From assembly GCA_902538915.1 (NCBI GenBank), contig CACBGZ010000001.1, positions 307,108 through 371,107 of the forward strand: a stretch of DNA of 64,000 nt, read 5' to 3'. This DNA comes from an uncultured Pelagibacteraceae bacterium (GTDB lineage: Bacteria; Pseudomonadota; Alphaproteobacteria; Pelagibacterales; Pelagibacteraceae). Each line of letters starts with the position of its first letter. Position 1 is the stretch's first letter. Below are positions 35,865-46,669 of the stretch, piece after piece. Both the position numbers and the translations under genes were made by a program. The notes under the pieces were generated by a model. The model was given only the letters and a program-made list of their open reading frames with translations, was not told the DNA's origin and did not search any database.

Positions 35865-37223
35865 ATGTTTGAAAATTTGACAAATAAATTTGAGGAAGTT
35901 TTTTCCTCTTTAAAAAAAGCACCATCACTAGATGAAAATCAAGTAGATGAGGGATTAAGAGGTATTAGACAAGCCTTGTTAGAGGCAGATGTATCCCTTG
36001 AAGTTGCAAAAGACTTCATTGAAAAAGTAAAACCAAAAGCCCTAGGTAAAGAAATCATCAGATCGACATCTCCTGGGGATATGGTTGTGAAGATCGTTTA
36101 TGACGAATTAGTCAGTTTGCTTGGTGAAAAAAATAATGATTTAAATCTCAACGCAGTCCCGCCTGTACCAATGATGTTGGTTGGACTTCAGGGTTCTGGT
36201 AAAACTACTACAACTGCCAAACTAGCAAGGTATCTAGAGAATACCAAAAAAAAGAAAGTAATGATGGTTAGTTTAGATATCTATAGGCCTGCTGCACAAG
36301 AACAATTAAAATTATTAGGTGAACAAAATAATATAATAACTTTACCGATAATTGAAGGTCAGCAACCAACTGAAATTTGTCAAAGAGCTTTAAGTGCTGC
36401 AAATTTAAATGGTGCAGATATAGTTCTATTTGATACCGCTGGTAGAACACAAATAGATTTGCAGATGATGACTGAAATTAAGCAAATTGAAAATACGATT
36501 AACCCTTCAGAGATATTTCTTGTTGCGGATTCATTAACAGGACAAGTGGCAGCGTCCGTCGCAAAAGAATTTAAAAACACTGTTAACCTTTCAGGAATAA
36601 TCTTAACTAGAGCAGATGGAGATGCAAGGGGTGGAGCAGCAGTGAGTATGAAATTTGTGTCACAAGTTCCAATTAAATTTTTAGGTATTGGTGAAAAAAT
36701 TGAAAATCTCGAATTATTTCATCCAGATAGAATAGCAAATAGAATTCTTGGTATGGGTGACATCATATCTCTTGTAGAAAAAGCAGCTGAAGATTTAGGT
36801 GAGGAAAATATAAAGAAAGCTGAAGAGAATTTAAAAAAAGGTCAATTTTCAATGCAGGATTATTTAACACAATTAAGACAGATGAAAAAAATGGGAGGAA
36901 TAGAAGGTGTGATGTCATTTATGCCTGGTGTATCTAAGGTTAAGTCCCAAATGGAAGCTGCTGGAATAGATGAAAGTGTTATAACAAAAAACGAGGCAAT
37001 AATTTTGTCGATGACTAAAAAAGAACGAGAGAATCCAAAAATAATTAATGGTTCAAGAAAAAAAAGAATTGCTAATGGCTCTGGTACAGATCCAGCCACT
37101 ATCAATAAATTGCTTAAACAATTTAAAATGATGTCAGAAATGATGAAAAAAATGTCAAAGGGAAATCTGAAAGGTATGTCTGATAAAGGAATACCACCAG
37201 AGCTATTTAATCAATTAAAATAA
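35865..37223 (+). CDS. ffh: Signal recognition particle protein Ffh
   Basis: MFENLTNKFEEVFSSL, GLQGSGKTTTTAKLA, DIYRPAAQEQL, DTAGRTQID, Met-rich M domain; start moved to ATG 35865. Confidence 0.97.
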   Translation: MFENLTNKFEEVFSSLKKAPSLDENQVDEGLRGIRQALLEADVSLEVAKDFIEKVKPKALGKEIIRSTSPGDMVVKIVYDELVSLLGEKNNDLNLNAVPPVPMMLVGLQGSGKTTTTAKLARYLENTKKKKVMMVSLDIYRPAAQEQLKLLGEQNNIITLPIIEGQQPTEICQRALSAANLNGADIVLFDTAGRTQIDLQMMTEIKQIENTINPSEIFLVADSLTGQVAASVAKEFKNTVNLSGIILTRADGDARGGAAVSMKFVSQVPIKFLGIGEKIENLELFHPDRIANRILGMGDIISLVEKAAEDLGEENIKKAEENLKKGQFSMQDYLTQLRQMKKMGGIEGVMSFMPGVSKVKSQMEAAGIDESVITKNEAIILSMTKKERENPKIINGSRKKRIANGSGTDPATINKLLKQFKMMSEMMKKMSKGNLKGMSDKGIPPELFNQLK

Positions 37224-37235
37224 AAAGGAGAGCAA

Positions 37236-37709
37236 ATGTTAAAGTTAAGGTTATCAAGAGGTGGCACAAAAAAAAGACCAGTATACAAGTTAGTTGTTGC
37301 AGACAGTCGGTTTTCAAGGGATGGAAGATTTATAGAAAAGGTAGGTTTTTTTAATCCGTTACTTCCCAAAGAAAAAAAAGAGAGAATAGGACTTGAAGCT
37401 GAAAGAATTAAATATTGGTTAGGTCAGGGAGCAAAACCAACTACAAGAGTGGCAAGAATTCTAGGAGAAAATGAGTTAATGCCTATGCCTGTTAACGGAA
37501 ATAATCCTCAAAAAGCTATTCCAAAAAAAGATAGAAAAAAAGAAACATCAACAGAAGCTAAAAAAGAAGAAGCTCCTAAAGCAGATGCAGCACCAGCAGC
37601 AGAAGCTAAAAAAGAAGAGGCTCCTAAAGCAGATGCAGCACCAGCAGCAGAAGCTAAAAAAGAAGAAGCTCCTAAAAAAGAAGAGGCTCCAAAAGGGGAA
37701 AAAAAGTAA
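37236..37709 (+). CDS. rpsP: 30S ribosomal protein S16 with Ala/Lys/Glu-rich repeat tail
   Basis: MLKLRLSRGGTKKRPVYKLVVADSRFSRDGRFIEKVGFFNPL; tail TEAKKEEAPKADAAPAAEAKKEEAPKADAAPAAEAKKEEAPKKEEAPKGEKK. Confidence 0.97.
   Translation: MLKLRLSRGGTKKRPVYKLVVADSRFSRDGRFIEKVGFFNPLLPKEKKERIGLEAERIKYWLGQGAKPTTRVARILGENELMPMPVNGNNPQKAIPKKDRKKETSTEAKKEEAPKADAAPAAEAKKEEAPKADAAPAAEAKKEEAPKKEEAPKGEKK
37554..37649 (+). repeat. Two 48-bp in-frame tandem repeats (EAKKEEAPKADAAPAA) plus partial third unit within rpsP
   Basis: Units at 37554-37601 and 37602-37649 are near-identical; a degenerate unit follows to the stop. Confidence 0.9.
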
Positions 37710-37723
37710 TTTAAAAAATCATT

Positions 37724-38410
37724 ATGTTCCAAGCCCAAGTATTTACTTTGTACCCAGAATTTTTTCCTGGCCCTCTTGCTAAGGGCCTGTATGGAAAAGC
37801 TCTGTCTAATAAGTTATGGAATTTAAATGTTGTAAATATAAGGGACGCAGCAACAGATAAACATAAAACTGTTGATGACACTCCGTATGGAGGTGGAAAA
37901 GGAATGTTACTTAAACCAGATATATTAGCGAAATCGATAGACCAAAGAGTAAAAAAAGATGAAAGAATCTTTTATTTATCACCTAGGGGAAAAAAATTTG
38001 ACCAAAAATTTGCAAGAGATTTATCAAAAGAAAAATCTATTTCTCTAATTTGTGGTCATTTTGAAGGAGTTGATGAGAGAATTTTAGATACAAGAAATAT
38101 AGAGGAAATAAGTATAGGAGATTATGTTTTGTCTGGTGGAGAAACTGCTGCATTAGTTGTGCTCGATAGCATTTTAAGACTTTTACCTGGTGTGCTAGGA
38201 AATGAAAAATCTGCAATTGATGAAACCTTTGAAAATGGTCTTTTAGAGTACCCTCAATATACAAAACCTCAAATTTGGGAGGAAAAATCAGTACCCGAGG
38301 TATTATTATCTGGAGATCATGCTAAAATTAAAGACTGGCGTTTATCTCAATCTGAGGCTATAACTCGCGACCGAAGACCAGATTTGTGGCAAAAATATAA
38401 GAAAAACTAA
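37724..38410 (+). CDS. trmD: tRNA (guanine-N1)-methyltransferase
   Basis: FTLYPEFFPGPLAKGLYGKAL, DDTPYGGGKGMLLKPD, GHFEGVDERI, IGDYVLSGGE. Confidence 0.97.
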   Translation: MFQAQVFTLYPEFFPGPLAKGLYGKALSNKLWNLNVVNIRDAATDKHKTVDDTPYGGGKGMLLKPDILAKSIDQRVKKDERIFYLSPRGKKFDQKFARDLSKEKSISLICGHFEGVDERILDTRNIEEISIGDYVLSGGETAALVVLDSILRLLPGVLGNEKSAIDETFENGLLEYPQYTKPQIWEEKSVPEVLLSGDHAKIKDWRLSQSEAITRDRRPDLWQKYKKN

Positions 38411-38425
38411 TTGAACAATTATAGA

Positions 38426-39001
38426 ATGAAAACAATCGAAGAAATAAACCAACATAATGTTAAAAAAATTTTATCGGAGAAAAAAATTCCTGAATTTTTT
38501 GCTGGAGATGTAGTTAAAGTTGGAGTCAGAATTACAGAAGGTAAAAAAGAAAGAATTCAGTACTTCGAAGGTGTTTGTATTGCAAAGAAAAATAGAGATT
38601 TAAATTCGTCATTTACAGTCAGAAAAATTTCATTTGGAGAAGGTGTTGAAAGAACTTTTCCGCTATATGGGACTGTGATTGACTCTATTAAAGTAATTCG
38701 TTCAGGCAAAGTAAGAAGAGCAAAGCTTTATTATCTAAGGGATAGAACAGGAAAATCAGCAAGGATTGCTGAAAAAATAAGAAAAAAAATTGGCATTGAT
38801 ATTGATGTAAAGCCTGAGACGGTAAATGAGGAAAATATTGCCCCAACAAATAAAGAAATTGAAACTGAGATAAATACAAAGGCTGTGTCAACATCAGATG
38901 TAAAAAAAGAGGAAACTACTGAAAAAGAACCTCAAATAGATGTACCCAAGACTGATATTAAAGCAGAAAAAAAACTTGAAAATCCCTCAGAAAAAAAATA
39001 A
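38426..39001 (+). CDS. rplS: 50S ribosomal protein L19 with charged C-terminal extension
   Basis: [52 protein letters not shown]; about 65-aa acidic/basic tail; ATG 38426 preferred over TTG 38411. Confidence 0.96.
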   Translation: MKTIEEINQHNVKKILSEKKIPEFFAGDVVKVGVRITEGKKERIQYFEGVCIAKKNRDLNSSFTVRKISFGEGVERTFPLYGTVIDSIKVIRSGKVRRAKLYYLRDRTGKSARIAEKIRKKIGIDIDVKPETVNEENIAPTNKEIETEINTKAVSTSDVKKEETTEKEPQIDVPKTDIKAEKKLENPSEKK

Positions 39002-39012
39002 TTTTTTTCTCA

Positions 39013-40416
39013 ATGCCCAATACTCTTTACGATAAAATTTGGAACGATCACCTAGTAGATCAACAGACCGATGGAACAGCTTTATTGTTTGTAGATAGGC
39101 ATTTGGTTCATGAAGTAACTAGCCCACAAGCTTTTGAAGGTCTAAGAAATTCAAATAGGAAAGTTAGACATCCAAAACTTACTCTAGCTGTTGCAGATCA
39201 CAATGTACCAACAACTGATAGATCAAAAGGAATATCTGATAAAGAGTCTAAAATTCAGGTAGATACATTAGAAGCAAATTGTAAAGAGTTTGGTATTAAA
39301 TTATTTGGAATGGGTGACAAGAGACAGGGTATAGTTCATATAATTGGACCTGAGCAAGGTTTCACGCAACCGGGAACAGTAATTGTTTGTGGAGATAGCC
39401 ATACAGCGACACATGGTGCCTTTGGGTCTTTAGCTTTTGGAATTGGAACATCAGAAGTAGAACATGTTTTAGCTACCCAAACATTAGTTCAAAAAAAAGC
39501 AAAAAATTTTAGAATTAATGTAGAGGGTAAACTCCCATTAGGAGTAACGTCAAAAGATGTAATTCTTCAAATAATAGGAAAAATTGGAACAGCTGGTGGA
39601 ACTGGATGTGTAATAGAATATGCTGGAGACTTAATTAGATCTTTGAGTGTTGAGCAAAGAATGACTATTTGCAACATGACTATAGAAGGTGGAGCTAGAG
39701 CAGGACTGATTGCCCCTGATGAAAAAATATTTAAATATCTTGAAGGTAAACCTATGTCACCTAAAGGGAAAAATTGGGAAAATGCTTTAGAATATTGGAA
39801 AAATTTAAAGTCAGATGATGGTGCAAAATTCGATAAAGAAGTTAATTTAAAAGCTGAAGAAATTTTACCAATGATAACTTGGGGGACTTCTCCACAAGAT
39901 GTAATCACGATAGATGGCAAGATTCCCAACCCTCAAAATGAAAAAAATGAAGATAAGAAAAATTCATTAGAAAGAGCGCTAAATTATATGGGCTTAAAAC
40001 CTAATATGGCTGCAAAAGATATTAAAATAGATAAAGTTTTTATAGGAAGCTGTACAAATGGTAGAATTGAAGACTTAAGAGAGGCTGCGAAAATTCTGAA
40101 AGACAAAAAAATAGCCTCCCATGTCCATGCGATGGTCGTTCCTGGATCGGGTTTAGTAAAAGAGCAAGCGGAGCAGGAAGGATTGGATAAAATATTTGTT
40201 AACTCAGGTTTTGAATGGAGGGAGCCAGGTTGTTCAATGTGCCTAGCAATGAATGCTGACAAATTAAAACCTGAGGAAAGATGTGCATCTACTTCAAATA
40301 GAAATTTTGAGGGAAGACAAGGTAGAGGTGGAAGAACACACCTTGTCAGTCCAGGCATGGCCGCCGCAGCAGCAATATCTGGTAGTCTTGATGATGTGAG
40401 AAAGTACCAAAATTAG
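39013..40416 (+). CDS. leuC: 3-isopropylmalate dehydratase large subunit
   Basis: [57 protein letters not shown]. Confidence 0.97.
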   Translation: MPNTLYDKIWNDHLVDQQTDGTALLFVDRHLVHEVTSPQAFEGLRNSNRKVRHPKLTLAVADHNVPTTDRSKGISDKESKIQVDTLEANCKEFGIKLFGMGDKRQGIVHIIGPEQGFTQPGTVIVCGDSHTATHGAFGSLAFGIGTSEVEHVLATQTLVQKKAKNFRINVEGKLPLGVTSKDVILQIIGKIGTAGGTGCVIEYAGDLIRSLSVEQRMTICNMTIEGGARAGLIAPDEKIFKYLEGKPMSPKGKNWENALEYWKNLKSDDGAKFDKEVNLKAEEILPMITWGTSPQDVITIDGKIPNPQNEKNEDKKNSLERALNYMGLKPNMAAKDIKIDKVFIGSCTNGRIEDLREAAKILKDKKIASHVHAMVVPGSGLVKEQAEQEGLDKIFVNSGFEWREPGCSMCLAMNADKLKPEERCASTSNRNFEGRQGRGGRTHLVSPGMAAAAAISGSLDDVRKYQN

Positions 40417-41022
40417 ATGCAAAAATTTAGTACACTTAAAAGTATTCCGGCATATTTACCGATTGTCAATATTGATACTGATATGATTATCCCTAAACAA
40501 TTTCTTAAAACTATTAAAAGAACTGGGTTAGGTAAGAATTTATTCTTTGAAATGAGATATGATGATAAAGGTAAAGAAATTAATGACTTTGTTTTAAATA
40601 AAACTCCATTTAACAAGTCAAAAATTTTGATAGCTGGGAAAAATTTTGGATGTGGCTCTTCAAGGGAGCATGCACCTTGGGCATTGTTAGATTTTGGCAT
40701 CACATGTGTGATTAGCTCAAGTTTTGCTGATATTTTCCACAATAATTGTTTTAAAAATGGAATTTTACCAATCATTCTTAATGATGATATAATTAAAGAA
40801 TTATCAGAGTATGCTAATAGAAAAGAGGAAATTTTTGTAGACCTTAATGAGGAAAAAGTAATTTATGGAAATAATGAAGTTAGATTTAAAGTAGACCCAT
40901 TCAAAAAAAAATGTCTATTAGAGGGCTTAGATGACATAGCGCTATCACTTAATAAATTCAAAAAAATTGAAAGTTTCGAAAAAGATCTGAAAAGTCAAAA
41001 ACCATGGATCTTTAATGATTAA
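40417..41022 (+). CDS. leuD: 3-isopropylmalate dehydratase small subunit
   Basis: [30 protein letters not shown]. Confidence 0.97.
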   Translation: MQKFSTLKSIPAYLPIVNIDTDMIIPKQFLKTIKRTGLGKNLFFEMRYDDKGKEINDFVLNKTPFNKSKILIAGKNFGCGSSREHAPWALLDFGITCVISSSFADIFHNNCFKNGILPIILNDDIIKELSEYANRKEEIFVDLNEEKVIYGNNEVRFKVDPFKKKCLLEGLDDIALSLNKFKKIESFEKDLKSQKPWIFND

Positions 41023-42121
41023 GGTTAAAAAAAGAAAAATATTACTATTACCAGGTGATGGCATAGGCCCTGAAGTCATTGGTGAAGTTAGAAAGATAAT
41101 AAATTGGTTTAATGACAAAAAATCTTTAGATTTTGAAATTGATGAAGATTTGGCTGGAGGATGTTCTTATGACAAACATGGTACCCCAATTACTGATGAG
41201 GTATTTTATAAAGCTTTAGAGAGCGCTGTTATAATGTTAGGTGCTGTTGGAGGGCCAAAATGGGATCAAGTTGAATTCTCTAAGAAACCTGAAAGAGCTC
41301 TTCTAAAATTAAGGAAAGAGTTGAAACTTTTTGCTAATTTAAGACCAGCAATATGTTTTAAACAGTTAGTTGATGCATCAACATTAAAACCAGATGTTGT
41401 CTCAGGTTTAGACATTATGATCGTCAGAGAGCTTACCGGTGGAATTTATTTTGGAGAACCTAGAGGTATCAAACCAATAGAAAATGGTGAGAGAAAAGGA
41501 ATTAATACACACTCTTACACTAGTGGCGAAATAATAAGAGTCGCTCGGATTGCATTCGATTTAGCAAAAAAAAGATCAAATAAAGTCACATCTTGTGAAA
41601 AATCGAATGTGATGGAAGCAGGTCAGCTTTGGAAAGAGGAAGTCCAAGCACTTCATGAGAAAGAGTATAAAGATGTTGAGTTAAGCCACATGCTAGCTGA
41701 TAATTGTGCAATGCAATTGCTTAGAAATCCTAAACAATTTGATGTTATTGTGACTGACAATTTATTTGGTGATATGTTGTCTGATCAAGCATCCATGTTG
41801 ACTGGATCCTTAGGTCTTTTGCCATCCGCATCTCTAGGAGCCAAAAATAATGAGGGAGAGATGAGAGCAATGTATGAGCCAATTCATGGATCTGCACCTG
41901 ATATAGCAGGTAAAGGCATTGCAAATCCGATTGCAACTATACTAAGTTTTGCTATGGCTTTGAGATACTCCTTAGACCTGGATAAAGAAGCAGAATCTCT
42001 AGAAAAAGCTGTCCAGAGTGTACTAAATGATGGATTAAGAACAAAAGATATTTTATCTAAAGGAATGAAAGAGATATCGACATCACAAATGGGTGATGCG
42101 ATTATTTCAAAATTGCAATAA
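41015..42121 (+). CDS. leuB: 3-isopropylmalate dehydrogenase
   Basis: [53 protein letters not shown]. Confidence 0.97.
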   Translation: MIKVKKRKILLLPGDGIGPEVIGEVRKIINWFNDKKSLDFEIDEDLAGGCSYDKHGTPITDEVFYKALESAVIMLGAVGGPKWDQVEFSKKPERALLKLRKELKLFANLRPAICFKQLVDASTLKPDVVSGLDIMIVRELTGGIYFGEPRGIKPIENGERKGINTHSYTSGEIIRVARIAFDLAKKRSNKVTSCEKSNVMEAGQLWKEEVQALHEKEYKDVELSHMLADNCAMQLLRNPKQFDVIVTDNLFGDMLSDQASMLTGSLGLLPSASLGAKNNEGEMRAMYEPIHGSAPDIAGKGIANPIATILSFAMALRYSLDLDKEAESLEKAVQSVLNDGLRTKDILSKGMKEISTSQMGDAIISKLQ

Positions 42122-42147
42122 CTAATTATTTATTCTAAAATTAAAAT

Positions 42148-43914
42148 ATGCCTAGCTATAATGCACCAGTAAAAGATATGATGTTTCTCTATGAGAAACT
42201 AAGGGATAATAAAAATTATAATGAGCTAGAGAAATATAAAGAAGTTAACCCAGAGTTAGTAAAAGATATCTTAGAGGAAGCTGCAAAAATAAATCAAAAT
42301 TTAATTTTACCTCTTGCAAAAGCTGGAGACGAAAATCCAGCTACATTAGAAAATGGAGTAGTAAGAACACCCCCGGGTTATAAAGAAGCTTATCAGAAAT
42401 ACATCGAGGATGGTTGGACTTCTTTATCTTGTGATCCAAAATATGGAGGACAAGGTATGCCTAGAACAGTGAGTGCATTTTTCGATGAAATGTTATCTTC
42501 AGCTAGTCTAGCATTTAAACTTTATAGTGAATTATCACTTGGTGCCTACAATTGTATTCACCACCATGCCCCAGATGAAATTAAAGATAGATATCTTCCA
42601 AAAATGGTTGAGGGAAAATGGAGTGGCACTATGTGTTTAACAGAACCAGTTTGTGGAACAGATTTAGGTTTACTTAAAACAAAAGCTGTAGAGCAACCCG
42701 ATGGAACATATAAGATCACTGGACAAAAAATATTTATTACATCTGGTGATCATGATTTAACAGAAAATATAATTCATCTTGTGATAGCTAGAGCATCAGA
42801 CTCACCAAAAGGTACCAAGGGAATAAGTCTATTTTTAGTTCCAAAATTTATTGTAAAAGAAGATGGAACTATTGGTGCTAGAAATGGAATATCCACTGGA
42901 TCAATAGAGACGAAAATGGGTATTAAAGGTTCAGCTACTTGCGTTTTAAATTTTGACGATGCAACTGGAATTATGATTGGTCCTAAGAATAAAGGACTAA
43001 GTCAAATGTTTACAATGATGAATTTAGAAAGAATTGTCGTTGGAATTCAGGGTTTAGGAATTTCAGAAATTGCTTATCAAAATTCATTGAGTTATGCCAA
43101 AGAAAGAAAGCAAGGAAAAAGCAACAATAATAAATCTCAAAATGGAAATGCTGATGCAATTATTGAACATGCAGATATACGTAAAACGTTGTTGAACATG
43201 AAATCTATAATTGAGGGAGAGAGAGCTTTATGTTTCTGGTTATCGCAACAAACTGAAGTAAGTTTAAATCACGATGATCAGAAAATAAAACAAGATGCTT
43301 CAGACATGGTCTCATTAATGACACCCGTTGTAAAATCTTTGTTTTCAGATTTAGGAATGGAAATTACGAGCGATGCAATGCAAATTTTTGGTGGGTATGG
43401 CTATACTAAAGATCAAGGTATAGAGCAATTATACAGAGATAACAGAATTACACCAATTTACGAGGGAACAAATTCTGTTCAAGCTGCTGATTTAGTTTTT
43501 AGAAAATTATTAAATAAGAATGGAAATATAATAGATAAATTTTTAGATTTAGTTAAAACTGAAACAAATACAAATAACGAAAAAATCAAGCCTTTTATAA
43601 AAGAATTTAATTATTATTTAGATGTGCTTAAGAACTTTAGTGATTGGACTATTCAAAGATTAAAAACTAATAAAGATGATGTAAGCGCAGCTGCAAATGA
43701 TTATTTAAAAACTCTTGGCTATATATCATTAGCATTTTCATGGATAAAAGTTCTTAATATAAGTTTCAAAGACTATGAGGAGAATAAAAAATTCTACGAT
43801 GACAAAATAAATACTGCTAAATTTTATTTTGACAAAGTGCTACCAAGAGCTGAACAACATTATAAATCTGCAATTACCGGAAGTTTAAATATAATGAACT
43901 TCAAATTTAGTTAA
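42148..43914 (+). CDS. Acyl-CoA dehydrogenase, DmdC-like (3-methylmercaptopropionyl-CoA dehydrogenase candidate)
   Basis: 588-aa ACAD with MCLTEPVCGTDLGLLKTKA, QIFGGYGYTKDQGIEQLYRDNRITPIYEGTN; adjacent to dmdA. Confidence 0.82.
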   Translation: MPSYNAPVKDMMFLYEKLRDNKNYNELEKYKEVNPELVKDILEEAAKINQNLILPLAKAGDENPATLENGVVRTPPGYKEAYQKYIEDGWTSLSCDPKYGGQGMPRTVSAFFDEMLSSASLAFKLYSELSLGAYNCIHHHAPDEIKDRYLPKMVEGKWSGTMCLTEPVCGTDLGLLKTKAVEQPDGTYKITGQKIFITSGDHDLTENIIHLVIARASDSPKGTKGISLFLVPKFIVKEDGTIGARNGISTGSIETKMGIKGSATCVLNFDDATGIMIGPKNKGLSQMFTMMNLERIVVGIQGLGISEIAYQNSLSYAKERKQGKSNNNKSQNGNADAIIEHADIRKTLLNMKSIIEGERALCFWLSQQTEVSLNHDDQKIKQDASDMVSLMTPVVKSLFSDLGMEITSDAMQIFGGYGYTKDQGIEQLYRDNRITPIYEGTNSVQAADLVFRKLLNKNGNIIDKFLDLVKTETNTNNEKIKPFIKEFNYYLDVLKNFSDWTIQRLKTNKDDVSAAANDYLKTLGYISLAFSWIKVLNISFKDYEENKKFYDDKINTAKFYFDKVLPRAEQHYKSAITGSLNIMNFKFS

Positions 43915-45531
43915 ATGAGTCATTACGATACCAATCTAGAAAAAAATAATGCAAATTATGTTCCTTTAACCCCTTTAACTTTTATCAAAAGAGCTAAAGA
44001 AATTTATCCAAATTATGAAGCTGTAATATATGAAGATCGAAAATATTCATGGAGTGAGGTTTATAAACGGACTGTTAAGTTTGCAAGCGCGCTTAACAAA
44101 ATTGGCATTAAAAAAGGTGACACTGTTTCATTTTTAGCTTTCAACACTCCTGAAATTTTTGAGGGTCATTATTCTGTGCCAATGACAGGTGCAGTTTTGA
44201 ATACAATTAATATAAGATTAGATGCTAAAACGATTGCTTATATTTTAGATCATAGTGAAGCGAAAGTATTAGTTGTAGATAGACAGCTACATATAGAAGT
44301 TAAGAAAGCATTAAGTGTCCTAAAAAGAAAAATTACCATCATTGATATTGTTGATAAATTTGCTGATCAATCTAAGTGTGAAAAAATAGGCGATTTAGAG
44401 TATGAAAGCTTTTTAAATACTGGTGATGAAGATTATGATTGGAAAATGCCAGAGGACGAGTGGCAAGCAATATCATTGAGTTATACATCAGGAACTACAG
44501 GGAATCCTAAGGGAGTTGTTTATCATCACAGAGGATCATACTTGATGTCTACTGGAAGCGCTGTTGCTTGGAATATGCCTAATAGATTAAATTTTTTGAC
44601 TATTGTGCCAATGTTTCATTGTAATGGCTGGGGTTATCCGTGGACTGTCCCAATGTTAAATGGAAGAACAATTTGTTTAAGAAATATTGATATAAAAAAA
44701 ATATTTGAATTAATTGATAAATACAAAGTTACTCATTTTGGTGGCGCTCCAATTGTATTAAATATGATTACTGGGGCTCCTGAAACTGACAAAAAAAAAT
44801 TAAAAGAAAAAGTTTATGTGCTAACTGCTGGAGCTCCTCCACCAAGTATTATATTCAAAAAAATGAGGGAACTTGGATTTGAGGTAATGCATGTTTACGG
44901 ATTAACAGAAACTTATGGACATGTTACCCAATGTGCATGGAACGATGAATGGAATGAATTTGATGAAGAAAAACAAAACGAAATTAAAGCAAGACAAGGA
45001 GTAAGATATCCTAATACTGAAGGAATATCAGTGATGGATCCAGAAACAATGAAAGAAGTACCTAAAGATGGAAAAACAATTGGTGAGATTATGATTAAGG
45101 GAAATGTTGTTATGAAAGGGTATTTTAAGGACAAAGATGCCACCAATAAAGCTATGGATGGTGGATGGTTTCACTCTGGTGATTTAGCAGTCATGCATTC
45201 TGATGGTTACGTCAAAATTCAAGATAGATCTAAAGACATAATTATTTCAGGAGGAGAAAATATATCGTCAATAGAAATAGAAAATACTTTGGCAAAACAC
45301 CCTTCGGTTTCAATTGCTGCGGTTGTTGCTAAGCCTGACCAAAAATGGGGTGAGGTTCCATGTGCGTTTATTGAATTGGTAAAAGATAAGCCAGCTACTG
45401 AGAAAGAATTAATCAGTTTTTGTAAAGAAACTCTTGCCGGATTTAAAGTTCCAAAGCAAGTTATTTTTTGTGAGCTACCAAAAACTTCGACTGGAAAAAT
45501 TCAAAAATTTGAGTTAAGGAAAAAATTTTAA
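43915..45531 (+). CDS. AMP-binding acyl-CoA synthetase, DmdB-like (methylmercaptopropionate-CoA ligase candidate)
   Basis: SYTSGTTGNPKGVVYHHRG, HVYGLTETYG, GWFHSGDLAV, KTSTGKIQKFELR; adjacent to dmdA. Confidence 0.82.
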   Translation: MSHYDTNLEKNNANYVPLTPLTFIKRAKEIYPNYEAVIYEDRKYSWSEVYKRTVKFASALNKIGIKKGDTVSFLAFNTPEIFEGHYSVPMTGAVLNTINIRLDAKTIAYILDHSEAKVLVVDRQLHIEVKKALSVLKRKITIIDIVDKFADQSKCEKIGDLEYESFLNTGDEDYDWKMPEDEWQAISLSYTSGTTGNPKGVVYHHRGSYLMSTGSAVAWNMPNRLNFLTIVPMFHCNGWGYPWTVPMLNGRTICLRNIDIKKIFELIDKYKVTHFGGAPIVLNMITGAPETDKKKLKEKVYVLTAGAPPPSIIFKKMRELGFEVMHVYGLTETYGHVTQCAWNDEWNEFDEEKQNEIKARQGVRYPNTEGISVMDPETMKEVPKDGKTIGEIMIKGNVVMKGYFKDKDATNKAMDGGWFHSGDLAVMHSDGYVKIQDRSKDIIISGGENISSIEIENTLAKHPSVSIAAVVAKPDQKWGEVPCAFIELVKDKPATEKELISFCKETLAGFKVPKQVIFCELPKTSTGKIQKFELRKKF

Positions 45532-45544
45532 GAACATATTTTAA

Positions 45545-46654
45545 ATGAAAAGTTACCCAATTACAAAATCGAGAAGAGTAAGGAGTACACCTTTTACATC
45601 TAGAATAGAAAAACAAGGAGTTACAGCCTACACAGTTTATAACCACATGTTATTACCAGCTGCATTTGGTTCGATAGAGGATTCATGTGAACATCTTAAA
45701 AAAGATGTCCAAGTTTGGGATGTGGCTGCTGAGAGACAAGTCGAAATTTTTGGTGAGGATGCAGCAAATCTCGTACAATTAATGACTTGTAGAGATTTAT
45801 CAAAATCAAAAATAGGCAGGTGCTATTATTGTCCAATAATAGATGATAATGGCAACTTAGTAAATGATCCTGTAATTTTAAAGTTGGCTGAAAATAGGTG
45901 GTGGATTTCAATAGCAGACTCAGATGTTATTTTTTTTGCAAAAGGTTTAGCCGCAGGTAATAATTTTAAAGTTGAAATTTTTGAACCTAATGTTGATATC
46001 ATTGCTATTCAGGGACCAAAATCATTTGCTTTGATGGAAAAAGTTTTCGGCAAAAAGATAATAGAATTGAAGTTTTTTGGTTTTGATTATTTTGATTTTA
46101 AAGGAACAAAACATTTAATTGCAAGATCTGGGTGGTCAAAACAAGGTGGTTTTGAGATATATATAGAAAATACTGAGTCGGGCCTGGATTTATACGATTA
46201 TTTTTTTGAAATTGGCAAAGAGTTTAATTTGAAACCTGGATGTCCAAATCTTATAGAAAGAATTGAAAGTGGTCTTCTTTCTTATGGAAATGATTTTGAT
46301 AATAACGACAATCCTTTTCAATGTGGTTTTGAAAAATACGTCAATTTAGATTCTGAGGTGACTTTTTTAGGAAAAGAAAAATTAAGGAAAATAAAAAAAG
46401 AGGGAATAAAGCGAAAATTAATGGGTGTTCGTCTTGAAACGGATAAAATTAGTTTAACCAAATCTTTAAAGATTACAGATAATGAGGGTAAAATGATGGG
46501 TGAGCTAAGATCTGCCTGTTATTCACCTCATTTTAAAGAAGTTATAGGAATTGCAATGATTAATGAGCCATACTGTAAATCGTCAGCAAAAGGCAAGTTA
46601 AAAATTGATGGAAATTCTGTTAGTGTTAAAGTTTGCGATTTACCTTTCATCTAG
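45545..46654 (+). CDS. dmdA: Dimethylsulfoniopropionate demethylase
   Basis: GcvT-fold protein; [38 protein letters not shown] closely matches remembered SAR11 DmdA N-terminus; [16 protein letters not shown]. Confidence 0.88.
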   Translation: MKSYPITKSRRVRSTPFTSRIEKQGVTAYTVYNHMLLPAAFGSIEDSCEHLKKDVQVWDVAAERQVEIFGEDAANLVQLMTCRDLSKSKIGRCYYCPIIDDNGNLVNDPVILKLAENRWWISIADSDVIFFAKGLAAGNNFKVEIFEPNVDIIAIQGPKSFALMEKVFGKKIIELKFFGFDYFDFKGTKHLIARSGWSKQGGFEIYIENTESGLDLYDYFFEIGKEFNLKPGCPNLIERIESGLLSYGNDFDNNDNPFQCGFEKYVNLDSEVTFLGKEKLRKIKKEGIKRKLMGVRLETDKISLTKSLKITDNEGKMMGELRSACYSPHFKEVIGIAMINEPYCKSSAKGKLKIDGNSVSVKVCDLPFI

Positions 46655-46669
46655 TATAAAAGCTAGATC

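Noticed and set aside
35719-35928. 69-aa minus-strand ORF across the ffh leader
   Set aside because: Overlaps the candidate structured RNA and the start of ffh; the open frame is better explained by RNA structure than by coding, though conservation should be checked.
37554-37700. Tandem repeat as CRISPR or mobile repeat
   Set aside because: In-frame coding repeats with no spacers; part of rpsP.
37508-37738. Minus-strand ORF with Ala/Ser repeats
   Set aside because: Mirror translation of the S16 tail repeat.
39567-40775. Minus-strand ORFs of 120, 124 and 120 aa
   Set aside because: Antisense to leuC and leuD, low-complexity translations, no family motifs.
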